DNA of 64,000 nucleotides from Planctomycetota bacterium (GTDB taxonomy: Bacteria > Planctomycetota > Phycisphaerae > Sedimentisphaerales > Anaerobacaceae): positions 23,889 through 87,888 of the forward strand of contig JAMCWO010000150.1 of the NCBI GenBank assembly GCA_023481165.1, written 5' to 3'. The notes beneath the pieces are model-generated. The model did not search any database and had not been told where the DNA came from. It worked only from the letters and a program-made list of their open reading frames with translations. Both the position numbers and the translations under genes were made by a program. Shown here piece after piece: positions 36,746 to 44,717 of the stretch; the first letter of the stretch is position 1; each line of letters starts with the position of its first letter.

Positions 36746-36787
36746 CGCGATACACCCTCAAAGACCCTACAACCCTTATACGACCGA

Positions 36788-36816
36788 ATTGTAGCAAAGT
36801 AAACAATGATGGTAAA
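36788..36816 (-). promoter_or_regulatory. Candidate internal sigma-70 promoter upstream of gspE
   Basis: On the minus strand TTTACC (36811-36816), a 17-bp spacer and TACAAT (36788-36793). It lies in the 218-bp gap between the PilT-like gene and gspE, in an AT-rich stretch, with an expected transcript start about 35 nt upstream of the ATG. It could uncouple gspE-F-pseudopilins from the two upstream ATPase genes. Confidence 0.4.
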
Positions 36817-36963
36817 GAAAATTACGAATTGGACACCTGGTTAACGAGACGCCGCCAAGTGCCCGAAAACCACCGATAACTTTTGGAGTATCATTTCCGA
36901 GATGACACGGCCCCCTTGTCCCCCGCCCCTGCGCCCGACTGATACGCCGTCGAATTCCAACCG

Positions 36964-38118
36964 TCACGTCTTGAGAATCGGCCCGAGGTCTTCGAGCTCC
37001 TTGGCCGCCTCTTCGGCCTTTTTCTTCATCTTGGCGCCCTTGGCACCATTGATCTTATTGAGTGCTTTTTGCTGCAGAGCGCCCGGCTGGCGTCCTTTTT
37101 CCAGCATACTCTCGAGGGTAATCTTGCCGGCGTCGTAGAGGCTCCAGAGGTGCTCATCCAGCAGTTGCATGCCCAGCTTCTTACCCGTCTGGATGCTCGA
37201 ATCAATACGGTAGGTCTTGTTCTCGCGAATCAAGTTGGCGATAGCGGGGGTCACGACCATGAACTCGTAGGCCGCGCACCGGCCGCGTCCCGTCGCCAAC
37301 GGGCAAAGCTCCTGGCTCAACACGGCGATCAGGTTACCGCCGAGCTGGGTTCGAATCTGCTCCTGCTGCTCGACCGGGAACACGTCGATGATACGGTTCA
37401 CCGTCCCTGCCGCACTGGTGGTGTGCACGGTGCTGAAGACCAAGTGGCCGGTTTCGGCCGCACGGATGGCGTTGCTGATCGTCTCCAAGTCGCGCAATTC
37501 ACCGACGAGGATCACATCCGGGTCCATACGCAGCACACGCCGAAGGGCCTCGCCAAAGCTCGGCACATCGACCCCAACTTCACGCTGATTCAGAATGGAC
37601 TTCTTATGGGGGTGATAGTATTCGATGGGGTCCTCGACCGTGACAATATGCCGGTCAAAGTTCTCGTTGATGTAGTTGATCATGGTGGCCAGCGTAGTAG
37701 TCTTGCCACTGCCGGTTGGTCCGGTAACCAGGAACAACCCACGGGGTCGCCGGCACAGCGCGGCGCAGATCTTCGGCAGACCGATCTCCTCAAAGGTCAG
37801 GATCTTATAGGGAATCTGCCGCAACACCATCGAGACGCAGCCTTTCTGCTTGAAGACGGAGACGCGGAACCGAGCCGACTCGCCAAAGGCAAAACCAAAG
37901 TCGGTTCCCCCTTCCTCCTGGAGTTCCTGCTGGCATCGATCCGGCGTGATGCTCTTCATCAGGGCGACACTATCCTCCGGCTCGAGCACCTTTGTCTCCA
38001 GTGACCGCAGATGACCGTCGATCCGCAGGACCGGCGGCCGGCCCACGCTGATATGAATGTCCGATGCCCCCTGCGAGACACACGCATGGAGCAGCCGATC
38101 CATGTTCAAACTTCCCAT
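36964..38118 (-). CDS. pilT: PilT-family twitching/retraction ATPase
   Basis: A 384-residue protein beginning with the PilT N-domain (ACVSQGASDIHISVGRPPVLRIDG). It has Walker A GPTGSGKTTTLATMINYIN, DPIEYYHPHKKS, Walker B ILVGELRDLETI and the PilT-typical His box STVHTTSAAGTVNRIIDVFP, followed by a Lys/Ala-rich C-terminal tail. PilT depolymerises type IV pili. Its presence in the same run as GspE/F suggests the machinery can retract. The ATG at 38118 has AGGGGA upstream; Met6 is possible. Confidence 0.92.
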   Translation of the reverse strand: MGSLNMDRLLHACVSQGASDIHISVGRPPVLRIDGHLRSLETKVLEPEDSVALMKSITPDRCQQELQEEGGTDFGFAFGESARFRVSVFKQKGCVSMVLRQIPYKILTFEEIGLPKICAALCRRPRGLFLVTGPTGSGKTTTLATMINYINENFDRHIVTVEDPIEYYHPHKKSILNQREVGVDVPSFGEALRRVLRMDPDVILVGELRDLETISNAIRAAETGHLVFSTVHTTSAAGTVNRIIDVFPVEQQEQIRTQLGGNLIAVLSQELCPLATGRGRCAAYEFMVVTPAIANLIRENKTYRIDSSIQTGKKLGMQLLDEHLWSLYDAGKITLESMLEKGRQPGALQQKALNKINGAKGAKMKKKAEEAAKELEDLGPILKT

Positions 38119-38135
38119 CTCAACGTCCCCTAAGT

Positions 38136-39875
38136 CTATTCTTCCACGACGCCCTCGACCTGCGCGTTCCGCGAGATTTCTTCGGGCGTGCTGATTCCCT
38201 TGAAAACCTTGAGCACCCCATCCTCTGCGAGCGTTCGCATGCCGCTGGCCTTGGCCGCGATCCTCAATTCACTGGTCGGAGCTCTCTTGTAAGCCAATTC
38301 CCGCAGCTCGTTGTTCATTTCGATCATTTCGAAGATACCCAGCCGGCCCTTGTAGCCCGTGTTGTGACAGGCGGCACAACCGGCCCCCTTGTATACCGGC
38401 CGCTTCTTGGTCTCCGCCGGATCGATTCCCAGAAGCCGCAGATGCAGCGGGTTCGGGTTCTCATCCACCACCTTGCATTTCTTGCAGATGACGCGGATCA
38501 GCCGCTGGGCCATGATGGCCTGAATCGAGCTGGCAACCAGGAAGGGCTTGACCCCCATATCGATCAGACGGGTGATCGCGCTGCACGCATCGTTCGTGTG
38601 CAGTGTACTGAACACCAGGTGTCCAGTCAGAGCGGCTTGGATGGCGATATCCGCCACTTCACCATCGCGGATTTCACCCACGAGGATGATATTGGGCGCC
38701 TGACGCAGCATGGCGCGGAGGATCTTATCGAAGGTCAGGCCGATTTCCTCCTTAACCTGGCACTGGTTCATGCCGGCGAACATATACTCCACCGGGTCCT
38801 CGGCCGTAATGATTTTCTTGTCCGGCTTATTCAGTTCCTGCAAGGCCGCGTACAGCGTCGTCGTCTTGCCACTACCGGTCGGCCCGGTCACGAGGAAGAT
38901 GCCATTGGGCCGCTTGATAATGCCCTGGAACTGCTCGTAGTTATCCTGCTCGAATCCCAGCGACTCAATGCCGATATTGACGGCATCCGGCCGCAGAATA
39001 CGCAGCACCACGCTGGGACCGTGAACCCCCGGCAGGGAGGAAACACGGAAGTCGATGTCGCTGCCGGCGATGTTCCGCTTGATACGACCGTCCTGCGGCA
39101 GGCGCTTCTCGGCAATATCCATGCCCGACAGAATCTTGAAACGCGCCACCAGCGGGGCCTGCATGTTCTTGGGGATATTGTCCTTCTCCAGGCACACGCC
39201 ATCGACGCGGTACCGGATGCGCACGCGATCGGCCATTGGTTCGATGTGAATATCGCTGGCCCGCATGTGGTAGGCGGTGTCGATGATCAGGTTCACCAGC
39301 CGAATGACGGGGCCTTCGTCGTCGCCCCCCGCCGCCTGGATGCGCAGGGCCTCCGCCTGGAGCTCGTGACCCGCTTCGGCCAGTTCCGCCGCCGTGGCAT
39401 CGATACTGTGCTTGAGCCGGTCATCCTCCGGCGCGACAACCTTGTCTGCCAGGGAGTTTTCGATGTAATCCCGGATCTTCTTCGGATTGGCGACATGACA
39501 GTCCAGCTCCTTGTTGAGCCGAAGCCGGACCGAATCCATCATGTCCAAGTCCATCGGATCGCTGATAATCAGCCGCAGGCGGCCGTCGTTGACGCCCAGG
39601 GGCAGGATATTGTGCCGCTTGATGAGATCTTCCGGGATGATTTTGACGGCATCGTGGGGGATCGTGACCTCGTCGAGGTCCACGTACTTGAGGCCGAACT
39701 GCTTGGCGATGGCCTTGGCCAGCGTATCCTCGTTGATCAGACCCAGTTCCAGCAGAACCTGCCCCAGCCGCTTGTTGCTCGACTTGGCCGTCTTGATAGC
39801 GTTGATCAAAGCCTGCTTCTCAACCAAGCCTGCCTTGAAGAGGATTTCCCCTAGATGCATCCGTTGTTTGGCCAT
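38136..39875 (-). CDS. pilB: GspE/PilB-family assembly ATPase (first gene of operon)
   Basis: A 579-residue ATPase with an N-terminal MshEN region (ANNRLGQVLLELGL-type motif near residues 32-48), Walker A GPTGSGKTTTLYAAL, TAEDPVEYMFAG, Walker B ILVGEIRDGEVAD, His box STLHTNDACSA, and a C-terminal CKKC/CAAC zinc site. It is a paralogue of the ATPase at 34982-36745. Two assembly ATPases plus PilT point to a type IV pilus and a type II secretion system sharing one operon; the pilB label is a guess. It is the first gene behind a near-consensus promoter. Confidence 0.9.
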   Translation of the reverse strand: MAKQRMHLGEILFKAGLVEKQALINAIKTAKSSNKRLGQVLLELGLINEDTLAKAIAKQFGLKYVDLDEVTIPHDAVKIIPEDLIKRHNILPLGVNDGRLRLIISDPMDLDMMDSVRLRLNKELDCHVANPKKIRDYIENSLADKVVAPEDDRLKHSIDATAAELAEAGHELQAEALRIQAAGGDDEGPVIRLVNLIIDTAYHMRASDIHIEPMADRVRIRYRVDGVCLEKDNIPKNMQAPLVARFKILSGMDIAEKRLPQDGRIKRNIAGSDIDFRVSSLPGVHGPSVVLRILRPDAVNIGIESLGFEQDNYEQFQGIIKRPNGIFLVTGPTGSGKTTTLYAALQELNKPDKKIITAEDPVEYMFAGMNQCQVKEEIGLTFDKILRAMLRQAPNIILVGEIRDGEVADIAIQAALTGHLVFSTLHTNDACSAITRLIDMGVKPFLVASSIQAIMAQRLIRVICKKCKVVDENPNPLHLRLLGIDPAETKKRPVYKGAGCAACHNTGYKGRLGIFEMIEMNNELRELAYKRAPTSELRIAAKASGMRTLAEDGVLKVFKGISTPEEISRNAQVEGVVEE

Positions 39876-39910
39876 ACGAACCTCATGTGCTGCCGCCGCA
39901 GGTCCTTGTC

Positions 39911-39940
39911 ATTATATCAGATGGGCACGGGACCTGTCAA
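39911..39940 (-). promoter_or_regulatory. Near-consensus sigma-70 promoter of the secretion/pilus operon
   Basis: On the minus strand TTGACA (39935-39940), an 18-bp spacer and TATAAT (39911-39916), both hexamers perfect. The -35 box lies inside the last codons of the cinA gene and the -10 box directly after its stop. The expected start is near 39904, giving a leader of about 29 nt before the ATG at 39875 with GAGG as ribosome site. Confidence 0.75.
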
Positions 39941-41188
39941 ATTCAGCTTCAAACGCAGGGTGTTCAACGCTGTCTGGGCCGCACGCAAACGCACGGAGCT
40001 TCGATCAAACGAGAAAATATATCGCGACGTGTCCGTACCGTCTCGGTTGTCCACCGCAATATATACCAGTCCGACCGGCTTTTGTTCGCTGCCGCCACCC
40101 GGTCCGGCTATGCCGGTTATGGCGACAGCATAGTCTGTACCGGCCTTGCGGCGTGCGCCCTGCGCCATGGCCCGCGCCACCTGCTCGCTGACGGCACCAT
40201 GCATGTCAATCATCTCCCGAGGCACCTCCAACTCGGTGCATTTGGCCTCATTGCTGTAGGTGACCCACCCATAGGTAAAATATCGGCTGGAACCAGGGAT
40301 ATCCGTAATCAGTTCCGCCAAAAGGCCGCCCGTGCAGGATTCGGCGACAGCCAGGGTTTGGCCGGTTCGCACCAAAGCCTCGCCCACGACCTCGGCAAGC
40401 GTCTGATCGTTCGTCCCGTAGACCAACTGGCCCAGTGCGGTGCGGAGAGAGCATTCCTCCCGCTCGGCCATTTTCTCCGCTTCCGGCCGGTCAGCGGCGC
40501 TGGCTACAACCTCCAGGCTGATAATGCCGGCGTGCACAGTGCAGTTGACGAGGGGATTTCTGCCCCGCTCCATGGCGTCGCCGATCCTCTCCGCGACTTT
40601 GGATTCCCCCGCTCCGAAGCACTTCAACCGCCGCACGGCGATGGCCTGCCCGCCCACCAGCGGCCGCAGCTCAGGCAGAACCTGCGTGTCAAACATGTGC
40701 CGCATTTCCGCCGGCACCCCCGGCAAAGCAAACAGCCGTTTGCCGTCCTTCCAGGCCCAAATGCCAGGGGCCGTCCCCATATTGTTCTCGATGGCGCTCG
40801 CCCCCTGGGGGACACAGGCTTGAATGGAGTTCCGGGCCGGCATCTCGATCCCGCGCCGATCGAAGAACTCCTTGAGCTTCTCCAACAACTCGGGGCGCAG
40901 CACCAATTCCACCCCCAGAAATCCGGCGAAGGCCTGTCGCGTCACATCATCATCGGTCGGCCCCAGCCCGCCCGTAGCCACCACGATATCCGCCTCGCGG
41001 GCAGCCAGGGCCAGCGTGCGTTCTATCGCGGGTTGCTCATCAGGCGCGGTGTGCACACTCACGACCGGCAGGCTGATGGTCCTCAGCCGCCCCGCGATGT
41101 AGGCGGCGTTCGTATCGACGGTTTTGCCGTTCAGCAGCTCGTTGCCGATGCTGACGAGGGCAGCTTTCTTGATGTGTTCATCACCCAC
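39917..41188 (-). CDS. cinA: CinA-family nicotinamide-nucleotide amidohydrolase
   Basis: A 423-residue two-domain protein. The N-terminal MoaB-like (COG1058) domain has VATGGLGPTDDDVTRQAFAG. The C-terminal amidase domain (about residues 265-415) has LAVAESCTGGLLAELITDIPGSS, YGWVTYSNEAK and ITGIAGPGGGSEQKPVGLVY, including the catalytic Ser/Lys region. CinA recycles NMN in the NAD cycle. It follows the alcohol dehydrogenase gene by 12 bp and ends inside the promoter of the pilus operon. Confidence 0.94.
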   Translation of the reverse strand: MGDEHIKKAALVSIGNELLNGKTVDTNAAYIAGRLRTISLPVVSVHTAPDEQPAIERTLALAAREADIVVATGGLGPTDDDVTRQAFAGFLGVELVLRPELLEKLKEFFDRRGIEMPARNSIQACVPQGASAIENNMGTAPGIWAWKDGKRLFALPGVPAEMRHMFDTQVLPELRPLVGGQAIAVRRLKCFGAGESKVAERIGDAMERGRNPLVNCTVHAGIISLEVVASAADRPEAEKMAEREECSLRTALGQLVYGTNDQTLAEVVGEALVRTGQTLAVAESCTGGLLAELITDIPGSSRYFTYGWVTYSNEAKCTELEVPREMIDMHGAVSEQVARAMAQGARRKAGTDYAVAITGIAGPGGGSEQKPVGLVYIAVDNRDGTDTSRYIFSFDRSSVRLRAAQTALNTLRLKLNLTGPVPI

Positions 41189-41200
41189 GGAAACTGGTTC

Positions 41201-42235
41201 TCACATTTCTATCATGGCCTTGACGACGCCATCCCGGTAGCCCGCGACGAGCTCAAATGCCTCCTGGACCTGGTCGAGCTGGAAACGATGGGTCACCATG
41301 AAATCCGCCTGGACCTTGCGTGCGGCCACCAGGTCCATGGTTGCGCGGGTGCACCCATTCTGCCGGCGCACGTTCACAATCGTGATCTCCTTGCGCCGTA
41401 TCTTGTCGATGGACAAGGAGATACGATCCTCCCGCGGGATGCCGATCAGGATCAGCTTGCCGCCGGGCTTGAGGAGATCGACCGCCTGATCGACCGTCTC
41501 CTGCTGGCCGGCGCACTCGTACACCACATCCATCCCTAACGGCTGCTGGTGCAGGATGGACATCACTACATCTTCCTGCAAGGGGTTGCCGACCCAGGTC
41601 GCCCCGGCCTTCCTGGCTGTCTGCACGCGCTGCGGGATCTTGTCCGTCATATAGCAGGTTCGCACGCCCTCGGCCCTGGCACAAACCATGCAACTCAGGC
41701 CGATGGGGCCGGCCCCGAGCATCGCCACATCGGCCGCCTTGGGCAGCCGGGATTGCCTGACGGAGTAAAAGCCAATGGTCAGCGGCTCGCATAGGGCGCC
41801 CTGCTCCAAGGTGAGCTTGCCCCTGGTCGGCAGGCAGCACTCCTCCGGCATGATGAGATACTCACAGAGACAGCCCCCGCCCTGGCCCGGTGTGCCGAGA
41901 AAATGCAGATTGAAGCACGTATTCTCCCGGCCCTGGCGGCACTGGTCGCAGTTGTGGCAAGGGACCGCGGGTTCGACCACCACCTGCTCGCCCATTCTGA
42001 CATGGTGAACGGCCTTGCCGACCGCCACTACCGTCCCGGCGCATTCGTGGCCCACGATAAAGGGGTATTTGACGATCTGAGATCCGATCCTCCCGGTCTC
42101 GAAGTAGTGAACATCCGAGCCGCAGACACCCACCCTCTCAATCTTCAGCAGGACATCCGTATCCTTCTCGATCTTCGGGTCAGGAACCGGCCCGACCTCC
42201 ATCCGACGGAGCCCCGTCAGCATTGCCGCTTTCAT
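41201..42235 (-). CDS. Zinc-dependent medium-chain alcohol/polyol dehydrogenase
   Basis: A 344-residue MDR enzyme with the catalytic-zinc segment VGVCGSDVHYFETGRIG, GHECAGTVVAVG, four structural-zinc cysteines in CHNCDQCRQGRENTC and the Rossmann motif GAGPIGL. The overall pattern fits sorbitol/L-iditol or threonine dehydrogenase branches; the substrate cannot be fixed. It lies between a YchF-like GTPase (14 bp) and cinA (12 bp), probably one transcript. Confidence 0.9.
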   Translation of the reverse strand: MKAAMLTGLRRMEVGPVPDPKIEKDTDVLLKIERVGVCGSDVHYFETGRIGSQIVKYPFIVGHECAGTVVAVGKAVHHVRMGEQVVVEPAVPCHNCDQCRQGRENTCFNLHFLGTPGQGGGCLCEYLIMPEECCLPTRGKLTLEQGALCEPLTIGFYSVRQSRLPKAADVAMLGAGPIGLSCMVCARAEGVRTCYMTDKIPQRVQTARKAGATWVGNPLQEDVVMSILHQQPLGMDVVYECAGQQETVDQAVDLLKPGGKLILIGIPREDRISLSIDKIRRKEITIVNVRRQNGCTRATMDLVAARKVQADFMVTHRFQLDQVQEAFELVAGYRDGVVKAMIEM

Positions 42236-42249
42236 CTATGACTACGCTC

Positions 42250-43320
42250 CTACACGTTGAACCTGAAGTTGATGATGTCACCATCCTTTACTACATACTC
42301 TTTGCCCTCCAGCCTCATCTTGCCGGCGGCCTTTACGGCCTTTTCGTCGCCCAGCGTCTTCAGGTCGTCATAAGCCATGGTCTCGGCGCGAATGAAGCCG
42401 CGCTTGATGTCGGAGTGCACCTTGCCCGCCGCGTCCACGGCGATGGTCCCCTTGCGGATCGGCCAGGCCCGTACCTCATCCGACCCGACCGTCAAGAAGC
42501 TGATCAAGCCCAGGGCGGAGTAGCAGATCGTCACGAACTTCTCTGCGGCGGACTCCTTGATCCCCAGGTCCGACATGAACGTGGCACGGCTTTCCTCGTC
42601 CAATTGGGCCAGCTCATGCTCCAGCTTGGCAGACATTGTGACCACGGGCACGGAGCCGCCCATCACCTCGCCCAGATCGAACGGCTTGCCGAGGTCGTTC
42701 TCGCCGACATTGATCACGACGGCCATCGGCTTGAGGGTCAGGAAGCCCAGGGACTTGATGATCGTCAGCTCATCCTCCGTCTGGACCACCGAGCTGATGG
42801 GCTTCTCGGCTTCGATAGCTTCCTGGAGCCGCTTCTGCAAGGCCAGTTCCGCCTTGTCCTGTGCCTGCGTCTTGGTGGGCTTGGTAACCTGCTTTTCCAG
42901 CTTCTCGATTCGCGTCGTCACCAACTCCAGATCAGCCAACAGCAATTCCGTCTGGAGTTCCGCCAAATCCCGCTTGGGATTGACACTGTTGCGGTAAGGC
43001 GGCACCGAGGGGTCTTCGAAGGCTCGGACCACCAGCACCAGCATATCGACAGTCCGGATCTGGCCGATCAGCCGCCGGGCCGCCGTCCGCCCGTGCTCAT
43101 CGGTGAAGCTAAACCCCGGTAGATCCAGGACATCCATCGTCGCGTGGACCCTCTTCTGGGGCTGGTAGAGCTTTTCCAGCCACAGCAGCCGCTCATCGGG
43201 TACCGGCACGATGGCCTCTTCGATGACGTTCAGGCCCGCCATGGGAATGGCCTTGCCGCTGATGGCGGAAAAGATCGTACTTTTGCCGGATTGCATGAGT
43301 CCGAGCAACGCTGCTTTCAT
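42250..43320 (-). CDS. YchF-like GTPase (OBG family) with DUF933 domain
   Basis: A 356-residue protein with P-loop GLMQSGKST (residues 7-15), G3 DLPGF and VVINVGEND, which matches the NxxE that replaces NKxD in YchF. A coiled-coil insert (about residues 135-175) and a C-terminal TGS-like DUF933 end (FLTVGSDEVRAWPIRKGT, DIKRGFIRAE) follow. YchF proteins hydrolyse ATP as well as GTP and bind ribosomes. The N-terminal half is divergent from standard YchF, so it may be a paralogue. The ATG at 43320 follows GGAG and lies 1 nt after the fumarase stop. Confidence 0.85.
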   Translation of the reverse strand: MKAALLGLMQSGKSTIFSAISGKAIPMAGLNVIEEAIVPVPDERLLWLEKLYQPQKRVHATMDVLDLPGFSFTDEHGRTAARRLIGQIRTVDMLVLVVRAFEDPSVPPYRNSVNPKRDLAELQTELLLADLELVTTRIEKLEKQVTKPTKTQAQDKAELALQKRLQEAIEAEKPISSVVQTEDELTIIKSLGFLTLKPMAVVINVGENDLGKPFDLGEVMGGSVPVVTMSAKLEHELAQLDEESRATFMSDLGIKESAAEKFVTICYSALGLISFLTVGSDEVRAWPIRKGTIAVDAAGKVHSDIKRGFIRAETMAYDDLKTLGDEKAVKAAGKMRLEGKEYVVKDGDIINFRFNV

Positions 43321-43321
43321 C

Positions 43322-43864
43322 TCACACTCCAGACAATGTTGCACCGTCGTAGACACTGCCGCCGGCGGCATCATAAGCAACGATGACAGGGAAATCAACC
43401 ACCTCTAGTTTGCGAATGGCTTCTGTGCCCAAATCCTCATAGGCGACAATCTCGGCCCGGACGATGTGCCGGCTAAGCAGGGCGCCTGCCCCGCCCAGCG
43501 TGGACAGGTGAACCGCGCCATACTGAATGAGCGCCTGGCGGACTTCCTCACTGCGGTAGCCTTTTCCGATCATCGCCCGCAGTCCGTGCGCGATCAGTTT
43601 CGGGCTGAAAGCGTCCATGCGGGCGGAGGTGGTCGGTCCGGCGGCCCCGATCACCTGACTCGGACGGGCCGGCGTGGGGCCCACAAAATAGAGAATCGCT
43701 CCCTCCAAATCGATGGGCAGGCCCTCGCCCCGGTCGATGCTCTGGCAAAGACGCCGGTGGGCCATATCGCGAGCCGTGTACACGATCCCGCTGACAACGA
43801 CCTCGACCGACGCCCGCAAGCGGCGCACCTCGGCCTCCATCAGCGGCGCACGTAGCTCTTTCAC
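43322..43864 (-). CDS. Class I fumarase/tartrate dehydratase beta subunit (C-terminal domain)
   Basis: A 180-residue protein matching the beta (C-terminal) half of iron-sulfur hydro-lyases. It has GIVYTARDMAHRRL, the GAILYFVGPTPARP loop, GAAGPTTSARMD and a C-terminal VVDFPVIVAYDAAGGS. The enzyme needs an alpha subunit that carries the iron-sulfur cysteines; it is not in the window on either side. Either alpha is encoded elsewhere or the gene is displaced. First gene of the minus-strand run fumB-like - ychF-like - adh - cinA. Confidence 0.88.
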   Translation of the reverse strand: MKELRAPLMEAEVRRLRASVEVVVSGIVYTARDMAHRRLCQSIDRGEGLPIDLEGAILYFVGPTPARPSQVIGAAGPTTSARMDAFSPKLIAHGLRAMIGKGYRSEEVRQALIQYGAVHLSTLGGAGALLSRHIVRAEIVAYEDLGTEAIRKLEVVDFPVIVAYDAAGGSVYDGATLSGV

Positions 43865-44007
43865 GCAATCGACCTCCTGAAAACCTGTTCACCTCGGCTC
43901 ATCCACCGGCAAGCGGAGGAATCCGTAAGCGTGGAGTGTATATCATGTTTGCCCTTCCCTCAAACCAATTTGGCAGATTCCTATCGCTTTGCCGCATGCC
44001 GGCCCGG

Positions 44008-44013
44008 TATAAT
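44008..44013 (+). promoter_or_regulatory. Perfect -10 box 7 nt before the siroheme-type gene
   Basis: TATAAT at 44008-44013 with 7 nt to the ATG at 44021. The usual start point 6-8 nt downstream would fall on the start codon, predicting a leaderless mRNA. No convincing -35 box is at 16-18 bp (a TTGCCG sits too close), and no Shine-Dalgarno site is present. Confidence 0.45.
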
Positions 44014-44020
44014 GGTGGGC

Positions 44021-44653
44021 ATGGCGAAGTACCCGATCTTTCTGGAGCTGCACGGCCGGCGGGTCGTGGTCGTTGGCGGCGGAGCAGTGGCTGCCCGCAA
44101 AGCCGAATCTCTCCTGGAGGCCGCAGCGCGCCTGGTGATTGTCGCCCATAAGCCCAGCGACGCCATCATCGATCTATGCACCCGTCATGGCGCCGAGTTG
44201 ATTCGCGCGAAATACTCCAAAGAGTACATCGCCCAGGCAGTGATCGTCATCGCCGCCACGAATGATCCGGCCGTCAACGAGCAGGTGTACCGGGATTGCC
44301 AGGAATTGGAGATTCTGTGCAATGTGGTCGATGAGCCGCGGCTTTGCGATTTCTTCGTCCCGGCGGTGGTCAGACGCGGGGATCTGCAAATCGCCATCGG
44401 GACGGACGGCAATTGTCCCGCCTACGCCGGCCATCTTCGCAAGAAGCTCGAAGCGATGTTCACGGAAGAACACGGCCGGTTTCTGGCCGAGCTGGAGCAG
44501 GTGCGCCGGGAGATTATCGAGCAGATTCCCGAACCCGACCGCAAAGCGGTGCTGGGCAGGCTTGTGGACGATGAATCGAGATCGGAAGTTCGCGCGAATG
44601 GTCCGGCCGCCTGGCGCGAAAGAGCCAAGGCACTGGTTGCCTCACAAGCCTGA
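44021..44653 (+). CDS. Precorrin-2 dehydrogenase/sirohydrochlorin ferrochelatase-type protein
   Basis: A 210-residue protein with the NAD-binding motif VVVVGGGAVAARKAESLLEAAA, VIAATNDPAVNEQV, LCNVVDEPRLCDFFVPAVVRRGDLQIAIGTDGNCPAYAGHLRKKLE. This is the N-terminal domain of CysG and Met8-type enzymes, which oxidise precorrin-2 and may insert iron for siroheme or heme d1. The start at 44021 gives MAKYPIFLEL; earlier Met and Val codons lie in the promoter. No neighbouring tetrapyrrole gene is seen here. Confidence 0.9.
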   Translation: MAKYPIFLELHGRRVVVVGGGAVAARKAESLLEAAARLVIVAHKPSDAIIDLCTRHGAELIRAKYSKEYIAQAVIVIAATNDPAVNEQVYRDCQELEILCNVVDEPRLCDFFVPAVVRRGDLQIAIGTDGNCPAYAGHLRKKLEAMFTEEHGRFLAELEQVRREIIEQIPEPDRKAVLGRLVDDESRSEVRANGPAAWRERAKALVASQA

Positions 44654-44703
44654 AGGCACACACAATCCCCGCCTAGCAGCGCACTATGATGCGCCGGAAT
44701 CAG

Positions 44704-44709
44704 TATAAT
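44704..44709 (+). promoter_or_regulatory. Perfect -10 box 8 nt before the U32 peptidase gene
   Basis: TATAAT at 44704-44709 with 8 nt to the ATG at 44718. As at 44008, no clear -35 and no Shine-Dalgarno site is seen, which predicts a transcript beginning at or within 1-2 nt of the start codon. Confidence 0.45.
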
Positions 44710-44717
44710 CTCCGTGG

